Below are positions 9,428 through 18,452 of a stretch of DNA of 64,000 nt, one piece after another. The DNA is from CAVROP01 sp050012175 (lineage in GTDB: Bacteria; Acidobacteriota; Terriglobia; UBA7540), in NCBI GenBank assembly GCA_050012175.1, contig JBEKHR010000014.1, positions 1 to 64,000 of the forward strand. The letters are read 5' to 3'. Each line of letters starts with the position of its first letter. Position 1 is the stretch's first letter. A program made the position numbers and the translations under genes. Under the pieces are notes generated by a model. That model did not search any database, was not told where the DNA came from, and saw nothing but the letters and a program-made list of their open reading frames with translations.

Positions 9428-11044
9428 ATGCTATACAGTGGGCCGCCGGGATCAGTCGAGGCGGAGGTCTCGAGCAGCGAGTCGAGGGGTAACCCCGTGG
9501 TGGACAGACACCTTCAAAACGAGGCGAACGGCTGGGTGGGTTCGGGGGGCAACCCCTGGCATCTGGATAAGGACACGGAGAGCTACGAGTTTCTCACCAA
9601 CATGGGCGACAAGCCCGTTAGGATTGGCTTTAAGGTGTGGGCGGACGGGCAAATCTTTTACCTCGGCAGCCTGGAGCTCGTTCCCCACGAGACACGCATG
9701 ATCGACTTGCGCAAGCTGCGGGATGCGCAGGAGACTGACCTGGAGAAGCACCAGATTCCGGCGGGGGCGACGGACGGCAGCGTGCTCTGGCTGCGCCTCG
9801 ATAACGTGCCGGTGATGGGCCGGCTGGCGGTGATCACCCGGCACGGTGGTATGGCTTCAAGCTACGATTGTTGCCTTTGCGGGTGTCCCGGCCAGTACGG
9901 CTACACTCTGCTCATACCCGTGATCACCTGTCCCATCACCGTGGCGGTCGGCGACCAGGTCCACGGCCAGGTGTGGTATTCGCCCGCTTGTGGAGGGGCC
10001 TACTACTACTTCGACATGACCACTAGTTTGGGTTGGAGTTCGACCAACACCAACGTTTTCACGCTGAACAACAGCAATCCGAAAGGCCTCTTGACCGGTA
10101 TCGGCGGGGGCGCAGCCACTGCGCTCGCTCAAGGGACGACCGCATGCCAGGCGTGGTACATGATGGGAGCGGTCTGCCAGTGTAGCAGTTGGGTGCCCAT
10201 CGTCGGCAACACCCCGTGCAGCGTGCAGAATCCCACTATTACCGTGACCCGTCAGAGCCTCACGTCCACTTCGGCCACTGGTTCCCCCTCCTCTGCTGCG
10301 GCTAATCCTGCGTTCACCTACGCCGCCGCGGCATACGGCGGCGGCGGAGGTAACATTGCCTCCTATACGACGCAAAACCCGAATGCGAACCCGAACACCG
10401 CTTCGATCAACGCTCCTTCTAATCCGGGCGGCTCGGTGGTGCAAGGGGGATATGCAATACTGACGGCGACCTACAATACCTCGGGGGGTTCTCCGTTCGT
10501 GCAGTTCTACGTGCCCACGTTCGGGCTGTCGTGCTACAACACGCAGCTAGAAACTGACTACATATCCGGAGGTGCATGCACACAAATCACAATCTACGGC
10601 ACCCTCTACTCTGGAACTGATACGAACCCGTCCGGATTGCCAGCGGGAACCTATTGCGATGCCTTCCTCGGAATGGTCCGGTTGAACGGCAGCGGGCTGA
10701 CCGCAAACGGAACAAAGATAGCATGGGTCTCGGGAAGCAAGCCGAACTGGACATTCCAGGTGATCACGCAGTACGTGGGGGCAGACGGCACCGCCGTTGT
10801 CGCTAACCAAACCCTCGCGCGCGATAGAAGCATAATCCCCAAAACGGCCCCCAGTATAACTGTTCAGTTGCCTGGTGGTAGTTACGCTGCCAATGACATT
10901 GGCCAAGGGATTACGCTATACATCCTGGATATTTACAAGGGAATAGGCAACTCCGTGTGTTCGGGATTCTCGAACAGCATCGTCGTTGGCGCTTGCAGTC
11001 CATCCACCCCGACCGCATTATGCCCCAGATATGCCATTGAGTAG
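9428..11044 (+). CDS. Hypothetical cysteine-containing surface protein
   Basis: The 538-residue protein belongs to no family I can name. Residues 40-135 form a compact N-terminal domain (NPWHLDKDTESYEFLTNMG, VLWLRLDNVPVMGRLAVITR). Then comes a cysteine cluster (YDCCLCGCPGQYG), a stretch like a bacterial Ig-like domain (WSSTNTNVFTLNNSNPKGLLTG), a Ser/Thr/Ala/Gly-rich linker, and a C-terminal beta-rich region with more cysteines. Composition suggests an exported protein, but from this ATG there is no signal peptide and no clear ribosome binding site, so the start may be wrong or the 5' end lost. The PD40 gene starts ten bases after the stop. Part of the N-terminal domain is repeated as a relic at 16022-16156. 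Confidence 0.6.
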   Translation: MLYSGPPGSVEAEVSSSESRGNPVVDRHLQNEANGWVGSGGNPWHLDKDTESYEFLTNMGDKPVRIGFKVWADGQIFYLGSLELVPHETRMIDLRKLRDAQETDLEKHQIPAGATDGSVLWLRLDNVPVMGRLAVITRHGGMASSYDCCLCGCPGQYGYTLLIPVITCPITVAVGDQVHGQVWYSPACGGAYYYFDMTTSLGWSSTNTNVFTLNNSNPKGLLTGIGGGAATALAQGTTACQAWYMMGAVCQCSSWVPIVGNTPCSVQNPTITVTRQSLTSTSATGSPSSAAANPAFTYAAAAYGGGGGNIASYTTQNPNANPNTASINAPSNPGGSVVQGGYAILTATYNTSGGSPFVQFYVPTFGLSCYNTQLETDYISGGACTQITIYGTLYSGTDTNPSGLPAGTYCDAFLGMVRLNGSGLTANGTKIAWVSGSKPNWTFQVITQYVGADGTAVVANQTLARDRSIIPKTAPSITVQLPGGSYAANDIGQGITLYILDIYKGIGNSVCSGFSNSIVVGACSPSTPTALCPRYAIE

Positions 11045-11053
11045 GGAGGCTTT

Positions 11054-12019
11054 ATGAAAGCAGGCGTCCTTTTAACGATTCTGGCAATGTGCGCCAATGT
11101 CCTGTGTACGGCTGGAACGTCCGGCCGTGTTGTGTTCGTGCGAGATAGCGAAATTTATACGGCCAATGAAGACGGTTCCAATATTCGCCGCATAACCCTC
11201 GACGGCAAACGAAAGCAATGGCCCAAATGGTCTCCGGAGGGTAAGAGAATCGCATATCTCACTGAAGGCGATATGCGTGCCACTCCCAAGAGCAGGGGCA
11301 CGATCCGGATCATCAATACCTCCGGGGAGCAAGCAGGCTCGGCCTCCGTGCTCGTCACCCTCCCTGACGGGACCCCGGTTGCCGGCATGCGCGGGGTGGA
11401 GCTCATAGGTTGGTACGACTTTGATCACGTCTTCGCTGCCGGGAGTGCCAACCCGTACGTAGTTGAATACCGGACGATTGACATTCGCACCGGTAGGATG
11501 GGTGGTTATGGTGGAGGCAACTTTGCGACTTGTGCGACGATGGGACGGGTCGCGTTCTGGACTCCTGTGTTTCCCACGCATCGATCGATGCAGTTACAAG
11601 TGAACGACAAAGAGATGGGTTTCGGATTCCCCGACGCGATCGATGGGATACCCGATATTCACGTTCCACTGCAATGGACACCTGATTGCCAGTACTTGGC
11701 CTTCCTAGACCTCCGCCCGCCCGCCACGCTTGTCCTAGTTCGCGCCAACAAAGTGGAGCGCAAGATGGATCTCCCAGAGGAAGGGAGCTTTCATCTCGAT
11801 GGCCTCACCCCAGACGGCACCGGTCTGTTGCTGGCCGGGTCGAAGAGGACGCTAGTTTACGACTTCCGGAAGAATACAATTTCGGAAGCACCGCCAGCAA
11901 TCCTAAAGCAGGTCAAACTCCAGCGCACGGCCCGCGAGGGCATGGTGCAGAAACTTGGCGGGACAGACCCGGACTGGTTCCCCCAGGAGCCAAGCCCCGG
12001 GTTGGCAAGTAGCGAGTAG
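11054..12019 (+). CDS. PD40/TolB-like beta-propeller lipoprotein or exported protein
   Basis: The protein has 321 residues with an N-terminal signal (MKAGVLLTILAMCANVLCTAG); the cysteine near its end could allow lipoprotein processing. Residues 25-80 hold a clear PD40 unit (RVVFVRDSEIYTANEDGSNIRRIT, then WPKWSPEGKRIAYLT). Weaker blades follow (LQWTPDCQYLAFLD, LDGLTPDGTGLLLAG). GGGAGG at 11045-11050 sits just ahead of the ATG, nine bases after the previous stop, so the two genes are probably one transcript. PD40 propellers bind proteins or sugars outside the cytoplasm; the ligand is unknown. Confidence 0.75.
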   Translation: MKAGVLLTILAMCANVLCTAGTSGRVVFVRDSEIYTANEDGSNIRRITLDGKRKQWPKWSPEGKRIAYLTEGDMRATPKSRGTIRIINTSGEQAGSASVLVTLPDGTPVAGMRGVELIGWYDFDHVFAAGSANPYVVEYRTIDIRTGRMGGYGGGNFATCATMGRVAFWTPVFPTHRSMQLQVNDKEMGFGFPDAIDGIPDIHVPLQWTPDCQYLAFLDLRPPATLVLVRANKVERKMDLPEEGSFHLDGLTPDGTGLLLAGSKRTLVYDFRKNTISEAPPAILKQVKLQRTAREGMVQKLGGTDPDWFPQEPSPGLASSE

Positions 12020-12101
12020 ATTCTCTCTTGGATTTGAAGGGATTCTTCTCTCTTGAAGGTGCAGGAATCTTTCCTCGTTAGAAGTTCATGCGGCCTCTGT
12101 T

Positions 12102-12587
12102 GTGGAGAAAGTGGAGACCTGCGCGAAGGGCGCTAGGGTCGGTGCCGCTCCCGGCCTATTCCACCAAGGACATCCCGCTCGATACGGTCGTCGGCTGGCT
12201 GCCGTTGCCGCTACTGTGACAGTTACCACAACTGCCCCATCGCTTGTTGTCCGCACCCCCTTTAACACGCCTACAAACGGCCGCGCCTTCAGAGTTTTTC
12301 CACCGCTGTGGGCTTGGGCTTTAGCCCTGATTGGTGTCCTGCTCGCCTTGAGCTTATCAAGTAAACTTCGCCGGGTCCCGGTCCCGGCCAAGATCGGTTT
12401 AGGACTCATAATCCTCGTTGTAACGGTCTGGGCTGCTTGTGGCGGCGGTGGACCAGGGGGTGGAGGAGGCGGTGGCGGGAACCCTGGCACCCCGTTAGGA
12501 ACGTATACCCTAACCGTTACTGGTACCTCTGTATCCGGCTCAACGGTTCTCACGCACGACCTCACACTGACGCTGACGGTGAATTGA
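12102..12587 (+). pseudogene. C-terminal remnant of a large Ig-like surface protein
   Basis: The recognisable part is VTVTTTAPS, a basic/hydrophobic segment (LWAWALALIGVLLALSL, then KIGLGLIILVVTVWAACGGGG), a poly-Gly run, and GTYTLTVTGTS...LTLTVN at the end. Large acidobacterial Ig/NHL surface proteins often finish this way, with two membrane-type helices and a final Ig strand set. The frame is closed by a TGA about 50 bases upstream of the only plausible start (GTG 12102), and no signal peptide precedes the motif, so I read this as a 3' relic. A short independent membrane protein is the alternative. Confidence 0.45.
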
Positions 12588-12994
12588 GAAGTCGGTTTCA
12601 GGGTTCGAGCATCAGAGGTCAAACGCTCAAGGGGGGAAGCCGAAGGTAGCGTGCAGAGAACCTCTAACGCCCGGACCAGGTAGCGTCGCCGGACGGCCTC
12701 TGCGCCGCCTTGGCCCGCCCGGATTACGTCCCCCACTGTTGGTGAAATCCAAAATTGTGGCGGCTCACCAACACGCCGATCAAGATCCGAAACGGGGCTC
12801 TGAGCCAAAAAGATGTTAGAAATGCAGGTTGACCCGGCTATATCCTTGAAAATAAAGTGGAGGCTGAAACTGAAAACGATTGACCCGGCTATGTGGACGA
12901 AAATACACAGGTTGCGCGGTAATCGGGGCGAAGCAAGAAAGTTGTTGAAAGGAAAGGAGATAGCGTTGGACGCGAGGTCGAGGGAAGGAGACGG
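12588..12994. other. Gene-free stretch with a direct repeat
   Basis: About 400 bases lie between the surface-protein remnant and the convergent fusion gene. TTGACCCGGCTAT occurs at 12829-12841 and again at 12880-12892, each followed six bases later by GAAAAT. Repeated TTGACCC-type motifs resemble the multiple terminal repeats of IS21-family ends, but no transposase or second end is visible. The short frame across this area has no protein signature. Confidence 0.4.
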
Positions 12995-15865
12995 TTACTG
13001 CCTGTCTCGGAAGGGAGACTTGGATTCGTAGTGCGCGATCCGGGCTTTCAGGCCTTCTATCAAGGTTTGGGCGTTTTGTTGGGTAGCGAGATCCAAGGCT
13101 CGGTGTGCAATTTGTACGGCCTCGAGAAAACGACCGACCTCGGCGTAGGCTGCGGCCAGCACGTCGAGAAGACCAGGGTCAGGGCCGGGAGATACTTTGA
13201 CCGCCCGCTCGGCGAGTTCGACGGCCTCAGGACCATTTCGGACCGACGCGTCCGGGCAGGTAGCCAGCACCCAGGCCGTCTGGTTCAGTAGCGGCAGAGA
13301 GTTCGGGTCCGCGCGGAGCCCTTCGCGCCAGCGTGCCAGCGCCTCTCGGACCTTTCCTTGCATGTAAAGGGCGCCACCGAGGTTGTAATAAGTCTGAGCC
13401 CGCCTGGGATCAAGTTCCAAAGCTTTCTGGAAATGCGGGATCGCTTCGTCGCCCTTTCCCTTCTCGAGGAGGGCCATGCCCAGATTGTCGTGGGCGTCGG
13501 CGAAGTCGGGGCTAATCTCCACGGCCTTCTGGAAACGCGGGATCGCTTCGTCGACCTTTCCATTCTGCAACAGGGTAATCCCCAGGTTGTTGTGGGCGTC
13601 GGCGAAGTTAGGGTTGACCTCCACGGCTTTCTGGAAATGCGGGGTCGCTTCGTCGACGTTTCCCTTCTGCAAGAGGGCCATCCCCAGGTTGTTGTGGGCG
13701 TCGGCGAAATCGGGGATGACCTCCACCGCCTTCTGGAAATGCGGAATCGCTTCGTCGATTCTTCCGCTTTGCAGAAGGGCGGCGCCGAGGTTGTTGTGGG
13801 CGCTGCCGTAATCGGGTTCGAGTTCCACGGCCTTCTGGAAATGCCGGATGGCCTCCTCGACCTGTCCCTTCTGGGCGCGGGCAATCCCCAGGTTATTGTA
13901 AGCCTCGGCGAATCTTGGGTCGCCCTCTACGGCCTTCTCGAAATGCGGGATCGCCTCGTCAAGCCGCCCGTCGCGCGTGAGGCCGAGGCCGAGGTTATTG
14001 TTGGCCTTGGCATCCTCGGGATCGAGTTCCAGGGCCTTTCTCCATTCGGCCACGGCCGCGGAATGTTGCCCCTTCTTTTCCAGAGCCATGGCGCGGTCGA
14101 ACACGTCGTAGAACTTGGTGACCGGCGCATCCAGCTTCAGAAAGGCCTCCGGCTGAACATTCACGAACTCAGGGATGTTCACGGCGCGGTTGGCCGCGGT
14201 GGCGTTCTCGATGAGGATCGGTGGGCTGTCGTTGCCCTCTTCGTCCAGGTGCGTCAGAAACATCTGCGTGTAGGGCGAGCGGCCCTTGGAGGAGAAAACC
14301 AGCCAGCGGCCATTGGGGGAGAAGCTGTGCCAGGAATTCATCAATGGAAGGTTGCATTTCATCCGCCTGGCCTGACCGCCCTGGAAGGGCACGATGAAAA
14401 GCTGGCTGTCAGGACGGATCAACAGGCCATTGCGGCACTGCACGAAAACGATCCAGCGGCCGTCGGGTGAGACCTTTGCGAAATTGTTGCTCATGCCGTT
14501 CTGGGAAGCGCCGGCGATGGGCTCCGGAACTCCCCCTTGGCCGTTGTTAAAGGGAACCCGGTAGAGGTCGTACTGGATTTGCGTCTCATTGGGATCGTTG
14601 GCGAATCGAGGCGCCTTCCAGCCTTCGGGGTACGGGTCCCTCGCTAGCGCACGCGCAAAGACGATGTATTTGCCGTCGGGACTCCAAACGCCGCCGGTTT
14701 GCACGTATCGTGGGTCATCGGCGCCCGGCAGGAGGTTCAACTGGCGCGCTTCCCGGTCGTACCAGACCAGCATTCCCTTCGTCGGGTAAAACACCTGCCC
14801 GAAGCGGTAGTCGGTGAAATTGGCGACGTAGATTCTGTCCTGCGGACGGAAGCGGGGGCCACCTTGTTTCGGGCCGGGATTGTTGATCATGGTCACGACG
14901 TAGCGCCCGTCGGGCGAGACCTGCGACATGAAGCCCACCCGGAGGTTGCCGCTGTCTTCCAAAGGCCGAAAGGAACTCCACTTGATCACGTTTTCCTTGC
15001 GGATTGACGTTTCCTGTTTGACCGGGGTCAAAGAGTACAGCCCCTTCTCATTCGCCCCGCCGTCGACATCCATCCCCATCGTCTTGCCATCGCGAGAGAA
15101 GGAATGGCAGTTCGCGCAGGTGTGGAGCCCCGTCATCAGCGTCCGGCTCTCGGTGTCCCCGACACTGCGCAGACACCATTTGATGAATGGAATGATGCTC
15201 TCCGGCAGTGGCTTGATGACCCCCTGCTCGCCGGGAGCGGGTATGAGCGGCACATCGCGGTAGAAGATCGGCGCGCCCACGGGGTCTTTCGAGGTCTCGA
15301 TCATGCACTGACCCCGGGAGACGGCCTGGGTCGCGTTCTTGTCCCGGAATCCCGTGATGGTCACCGTGGCCGGACGCTCCACGGAGTGCTTCTTGATCGT
15401 CGCCCAGGTGGCGGCGTCTGGGAGCCAACTCCACGACGCGGCTTCCTGCGGTGTCAGTTCAGGCAGTTTGTTTGTATCAGCGATGCAACGCGGGTCGATC
15501 TCACCGATGTGCAAGCGCTCGCCCTGTGATTTCACCTGCATTCCGGCCGAGCCGTCGGAAAACGACACCTCGATCAGCCAAAGCGTGGGGCCCTCCGAAG
15601 CGTCACGCCAGATGAATCGTGGGGGTGTAATCTCAGGTGGGAAGATCGATCCCTCCGCCGGATAATTGATCGTGATGGGGGCCAGCCGCTCGCCGCCAGG
15701 TCTGGGAGACAGGAAGGAATCCGCCGGAGGCGCAGTCGCCGCTCGGTGCAATGAGGGAAGACCGGCTCCGTGCGGGACATGCTGCGCAGCAGGCCGATCG
15801 AGGACGAAGAGCAGCGCCACGACCGCAGCGACGCTGATCAGAGTGCGGAATACTACTCGGTTCAC
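12995..15865 (-). CDS. Exported fusion: heme-binding CxxCH site, PD40 propeller and C-terminal TPR array
   Basis: The protein has 956 residues. Residues 7-25 (FRTLISVAAVVALLFVL) form a signal peptide or anchor. A cytochrome-c-like CANCH motif is at 250-254, in the context TGLHTCANCHSFSRDGKTMG. PD40/TolB-type blades follow (SPDGRYVVTMI near 317, SPDGKYIVFA near 395, SPDGRWIVFV near 465, SPNGRWLVFSS near 515). From about 585 to 945 there are nine or ten TPR units, the central ones nearly identical (HFQKAVE..PDFADAHNNLG). The first two parts match a known acidobacterial 'cytochrome c / PD40' exported type; adding the TPR array links it to the TPR-rich neighbours. Heme attachment needs an extracytoplasmic site, consistent with the signal. 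The function is unknown. Confidence 0.82.
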   Translation of the reverse strand: MNRVVFRTLISVAAVVALLFVLDRPAAQHVPHGAGLPSLHRAATAPPADSFLSPRPGGERLAPITINYPAEGSIFPPEITPPRFIWRDASEGPTLWLIEVSFSDGSAGMQVKSQGERLHIGEIDPRCIADTNKLPELTPQEAASWSWLPDAATWATIKKHSVERPATVTITGFRDKNATQAVSRGQCMIETSKDPVGAPIFYRDVPLIPAPGEQGVIKPLPESIIPFIKWCLRSVGDTESRTLMTGLHTCANCHSFSRDGKTMGMDVDGGANEKGLYSLTPVKQETSIRKENVIKWSSFRPLEDSGNLRVGFMSQVSPDGRYVVTMINNPGPKQGGPRFRPQDRIYVANFTDYRFGQVFYPTKGMLVWYDREARQLNLLPGADDPRYVQTGGVWSPDGKYIVFARALARDPYPEGWKAPRFANDPNETQIQYDLYRVPFNNGQGGVPEPIAGASQNGMSNNFAKVSPDGRWIVFVQCRNGLLIRPDSQLFIVPFQGGQARRMKCNLPLMNSWHSFSPNGRWLVFSSKGRSPYTQMFLTHLDEEGNDSPPILIENATAANRAVNIPEFVNVQPEAFLKLDAPVTKFYDVFDRAMALEKKGQHSAAVAEWRKALELDPEDAKANNNLGLGLTRDGRLDEAIPHFEKAVEGDPRFAEAYNNLGIARAQKGQVEEAIRHFQKAVELEPDYGSAHNNLGAALLQSGRIDEAIPHFQKAVEVIPDFADAHNNLGMALLQKGNVDEATPHFQKAVEVNPNFADAHNNLGITLLQNGKVDEAIPRFQKAVEISPDFADAHDNLGMALLEKGKGDEAIPHFQKALELDPRRAQTYYNLGGALYMQGKVREALARWREGLRADPNSLPLLNQTAWVLATCPDASVRNGPEAVELAERAVKVSPGPDPGLLDVLAAAYAEVGRFLEAVQIAHRALDLATQQNAQTLIEGLKARIAHYESKSPFRDRQ
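13378..13990 (-). repeat. Tandem 102-bp repeats inside the TPR part of the fusion gene
   Basis: Six consecutive 34-codon units encode nearly the same TPR and stay similar at DNA level (TTCTGGAAATGCGGGATCGC and GTTGTTGTGGGCGTCGGC recur every 102 bases). Such recent tandem amplification can change copy number and is a place where assemblies collapse. Confidence 0.8.
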
Positions 15866-16021
15866 AATACTCTCAGGCTTGCTCGGCGAAGCTACTTACG
15901 CGCTAAAGAAGCCAACTCACAGGATAAGTCATTCTGACCGGAATCTGCGTGTTCATTTCCCGGCCGAACCTTAACATACACCTGACCACCTCTGGCATGC
16001 AATGGCCCAGCCGGGTTTGCT

Positions 16022-16156
16022 TGCGTCAAGTCTTTTGTGCAGCGGGCCGATCTTGAGAAGCACACGATTCCCGCAGGGGCCACGGACGGCAGTCTGCTTT
16101 GGCTCCGACTCGACAACGTGCCGGTGATGGGACGATTGGCGGTGATCACCCGACAG
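16022..16156 (+). pseudogene. Relic of a paralogue of the cysteine-containing protein at 9428
   Basis: Reading from about 16022, the codons give ADLEKHTIPAGATDG and, a few residues later, LDNVPVMGRLAVITR. This repeats residues about 103-138 of the 538-residue protein at 9428 with only a few changes. There is no start, and the frame leaves homology at 16156, exactly where the oppositely oriented radical-SAM fragment ends. It shows that this uncharacterised family once had another member here. Confidence 0.7.
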
Positions 16157-16508
16157 TGCCAAGGGAAAAAATCTTCGTGTCGGGCAGGAAGTGGTTGAGC
16201 GGCTTCTTCTCGATGGGATCGACCTGCATGACAGCAGGCTGAGCATAACCAAGGTTATAAAGCCTCCCGCCAATGTCCTTGCGGATGAAACAGAAACCTG
16301 CCAGCCCCTCGCCGATCTCGCAGTGGCGAGGGCAGAGATAGCCATGCAGCTTCCGGTTGGGCGAAGTTTCCCACCAACCTGCTTCATGAAGCTTCGAGCT
16401 GATTGCCGCAATGCCCATTCGGTAGGCCTTATCGATATTTCGTCCCCGCTCGGCCCTGGTGTCAACCAGCCTGATAGTCAGCCTCGATGCGCTGAAAACG
16501 CTGGACAT
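16146..16508 (-). pseudogene. AmmeMemoRadiSam-type radical SAM enzyme, N-terminal fragment
   Basis: On the minus strand the frame encodes LHGYLCPRHCEIGEGLAGFC, then VMQVDPIEKKPLNHFLP and KIFSLGTVG. This matches the N-terminal domain of AmrS-like radical SAM proteins (related to pyruvate-formate-lyase activators). In the family the next residues are the CxxxCxxC iron-sulfur cluster motif; here a TGA comes right after TVG, so the cluster and the whole catalytic barrel are missing. The cut coincides with the relic of the 9428 paralogue on the other strand, marking a recombination junction near 16146-16156. It cannot be functional. Confidence 0.68.
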
Positions 16509-16567
16509 CCGTCTGGGAATGGAGTAAACCCTAGGATCGCCGAACGCATGTCACACTGGAGGGTAAG

Positions 16568-18235
16568 ATGAATCGCAGACGATTCCTTCGTAACAGCAGT
16601 CTTGCGGCGCTGGGCGCGCTGACGATGAAGGCGGGAAGCCATCCATCGCTCGGCGTGCCGGCACCTGGTGCCGAATCGAAGCGCGCCCGCCTTGACGTGA
16701 TTTGGGGCGACCGGGTGGGGAAGATCAACCGCAACATCTACGGCCACTTCACCGAACACTTGGGGAGCTGCATTTACGACGCCATGTGGGTGGGCGAAGG
16801 CTCGGCCATCCCGAACCAGAACGGCCTGCGTAAAGACACCATTGAAGCACTCAAGCGTATCAGGGCGCCGATCATTCGCTGGCCGGGCGGCTGCTTTGCC
16901 GACCAGTATCACTGGCGCGACGGCGTCGGACCACGCGAGAAGCGGCCACGCATCTGGAACATCTGGTGGGGACGCGACGAGGGTAACGCCTTTGGCACCG
17001 ACGAATTCATCCAGTACTGCCGGTTGAGCGGCGCCGCGCCGTACCTCTGCGTCAACGTGGGCTCGGGCTCTCCCCAGGAGGCCCTGGATTGGCTGGAGTA
17101 CTGCAACGGCAAGGAAAGCACAACCGTCACATCCCTGCGCGCCGCCAACGGACATCCCGAGCCTTACAACGTCCGCTATTGGTCGGTTGGCAATGAGAAC
17201 TGGGGCTGCGGCGGAAACTTCGACGCCGAGAGTTACGCCCGTGAGTATGCTCGCTATGTGACCTACCTGAATCGGTACGCCGAGCGGGGCACAGTAGAAT
17301 TCGTCGCCTGCGGAGACTTCCGGGATGACTGGAACCAGAAGTTCTTCGAGACTCTGCTCAAGCGCCCAGGCGCCCGTGGACAGGTTCGAGGGGTCAATCA
17401 CCTCTCCGTTCACCATTATTTCCGCGGGGAACTGGGGCAGGCAACAGAGTTCACTGATGAGCAGTACTATCGCGCGCTGGCGGGTGTCAGCGTGCTGGAG
17501 GGATATATCGAGGAGACCATCGGCTTGATTCAGCACTACACCACCCCCCAAAACCGCATCGGGATTGCCCTGGACGAATGGGGGATCTGGCATCCGGTGC
17601 CCAGCACTGGCGCGCAAGGGCTCTGGCAAAGCAACACACTGCGGGACGCTCTTCTGGCCGCGGTGACTTTCAACTCACTGAACTCCTATGGCGACGCCGT
17701 CTCCATGGCGAACATCGCCCAGACATTCAACGTGCTGCAGTGTATCGCGTTCACGAAGGGAGACAAATTCGCGCTCACGCCGACTTATCATGTCTTCGAC
17801 CTCTATCAACCGCACATGGACGCGATGGCATTGAAGACGGTTGTCGATTCCCCCACTTACACCCTCAAGCCGCTGACTCAGCTACCACCTCAGTTCCTGG
17901 CTCAGCTAGGCGGACGCGGCGAGACGACGCGCACCTATCTAAGCGCCTCGGCTTCCCTGAACGAGGCTCAGAAGCAGATTTGCCTGACTCTGGTCAACCA
18001 GCACTTGACCGAGCCCTTGGAGGTCGAGATCCAAATCCCCGGCCTGGATAGCCCTGGGGTGCGCGGCGGCACTCTGCGGGAACTCACTTCGGGCAACGCG
18101 CGGGATGAAAACACCCTGGAAAAGCCGGAGGTCGTCCGGCCGTCAGCGCCCAAGCAGCTTACCGTCCAAGGGAACAAGTTCACTCAGCTTGTTCCACCGC
18201 ACACCGTGCAGGCGCTCGTTCTCCAGGTGGGCTAG
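16568..18235 (+). CDS. GH51 alpha-L-arabinofuranosidase, Tat-exported
   Basis: The 555-residue enzyme would remove alpha-L-arabinofuranosyl groups from arabinan or arabinoxylan. The N-terminus MNRRRFLRNSSLAALGAL is a twin-arginine signal, so it is exported folded. Family landmarks are IYGHFTEHLGSCIYDAMW (about 57-74), the RWPGGCFADQYHWRDGVGP strand, the acid/base Glu210 in SVGNENWG and the nucleophile Glu337 in ALDEWGIW. AGGG at 16561 lies close before the ATG. The upstream 700 bases hold only gene relics, so it probably has its own promoter. A second, clearly different GH51 lies at 39044. Confidence 0.93.
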   Translation: MNRRRFLRNSSLAALGALTMKAGSHPSLGVPAPGAESKRARLDVIWGDRVGKINRNIYGHFTEHLGSCIYDAMWVGEGSAIPNQNGLRKDTIEALKRIRAPIIRWPGGCFADQYHWRDGVGPREKRPRIWNIWWGRDEGNAFGTDEFIQYCRLSGAAPYLCVNVGSGSPQEALDWLEYCNGKESTTVTSLRAANGHPEPYNVRYWSVGNENWGCGGNFDAESYAREYARYVTYLNRYAERGTVEFVACGDFRDDWNQKFFETLLKRPGARGQVRGVNHLSVHHYFRGELGQATEFTDEQYYRALAGVSVLEGYIEETIGLIQHYTTPQNRIGIALDEWGIWHPVPSTGAQGLWQSNTLRDALLAAVTFNSLNSYGDAVSMANIAQTFNVLQCIAFTKGDKFALTPTYHVFDLYQPHMDAMALKTVVDSPTYTLKPLTQLPPQFLAQLGGRGETTRTYLSASASLNEAQKQICLTLVNQHLTEPLEVEIQIPGLDSPGVRGGTLRELTSGNARDENTLEKPEVVRPSAPKQLTVQGNKFTQLVPPHTVQALVLQVG

Positions 18236-18263
18236 GCTTGCGCCGACGACAAGGCAAGGAGCC

Positions 18264-18419
18264 GTGGCGAACCCCGAGGCGGAAGCCCCCCAGGCGCTGC
18301 TGAAGCAGCTCGATGCAGAACGCGCGGCGAGCGAGCGCGTCGTCAGGAATCTCAGGGGAGAATCTCCGGACTGGCGGACAGATTCGCCTCGGCGTGTTCG
18401 CCTGCCCGGGGTTTGCTGA
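18264..18419 (+). CDS. Short hypothetical reading frame or gene remnant
   Basis: GTG at 18264 is preceded by AAGGAG at 18255-18260 and opens a 51-codon frame (ANPEAEAPQALLKQLDAERAA...) that ends with TGA. The codon use and amphipathic start look coding, but I recognise no family and it is too short to be sure. It may be the 5' piece of a lost gene between the GH51 and the TPR gene. Confidence 0.25.
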   Translation: MANPEAEAPQALLKQLDAERAASERVVRNLRGESPDWRTDSPRRVRLPGVC

Positions 18420-18452
18420 CGCCACAACCGGGCCAAGGTTCTGAGTGGCAGG

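Noticed and set aside
13358..14470. Long plus-strand open frame (370 codons) opposite the fusion gene
   Set aside because: It mirrors the TPR and PD40 coding repeats on the minus strand; its own translation has no motif and the opposite frame explains the sequence.
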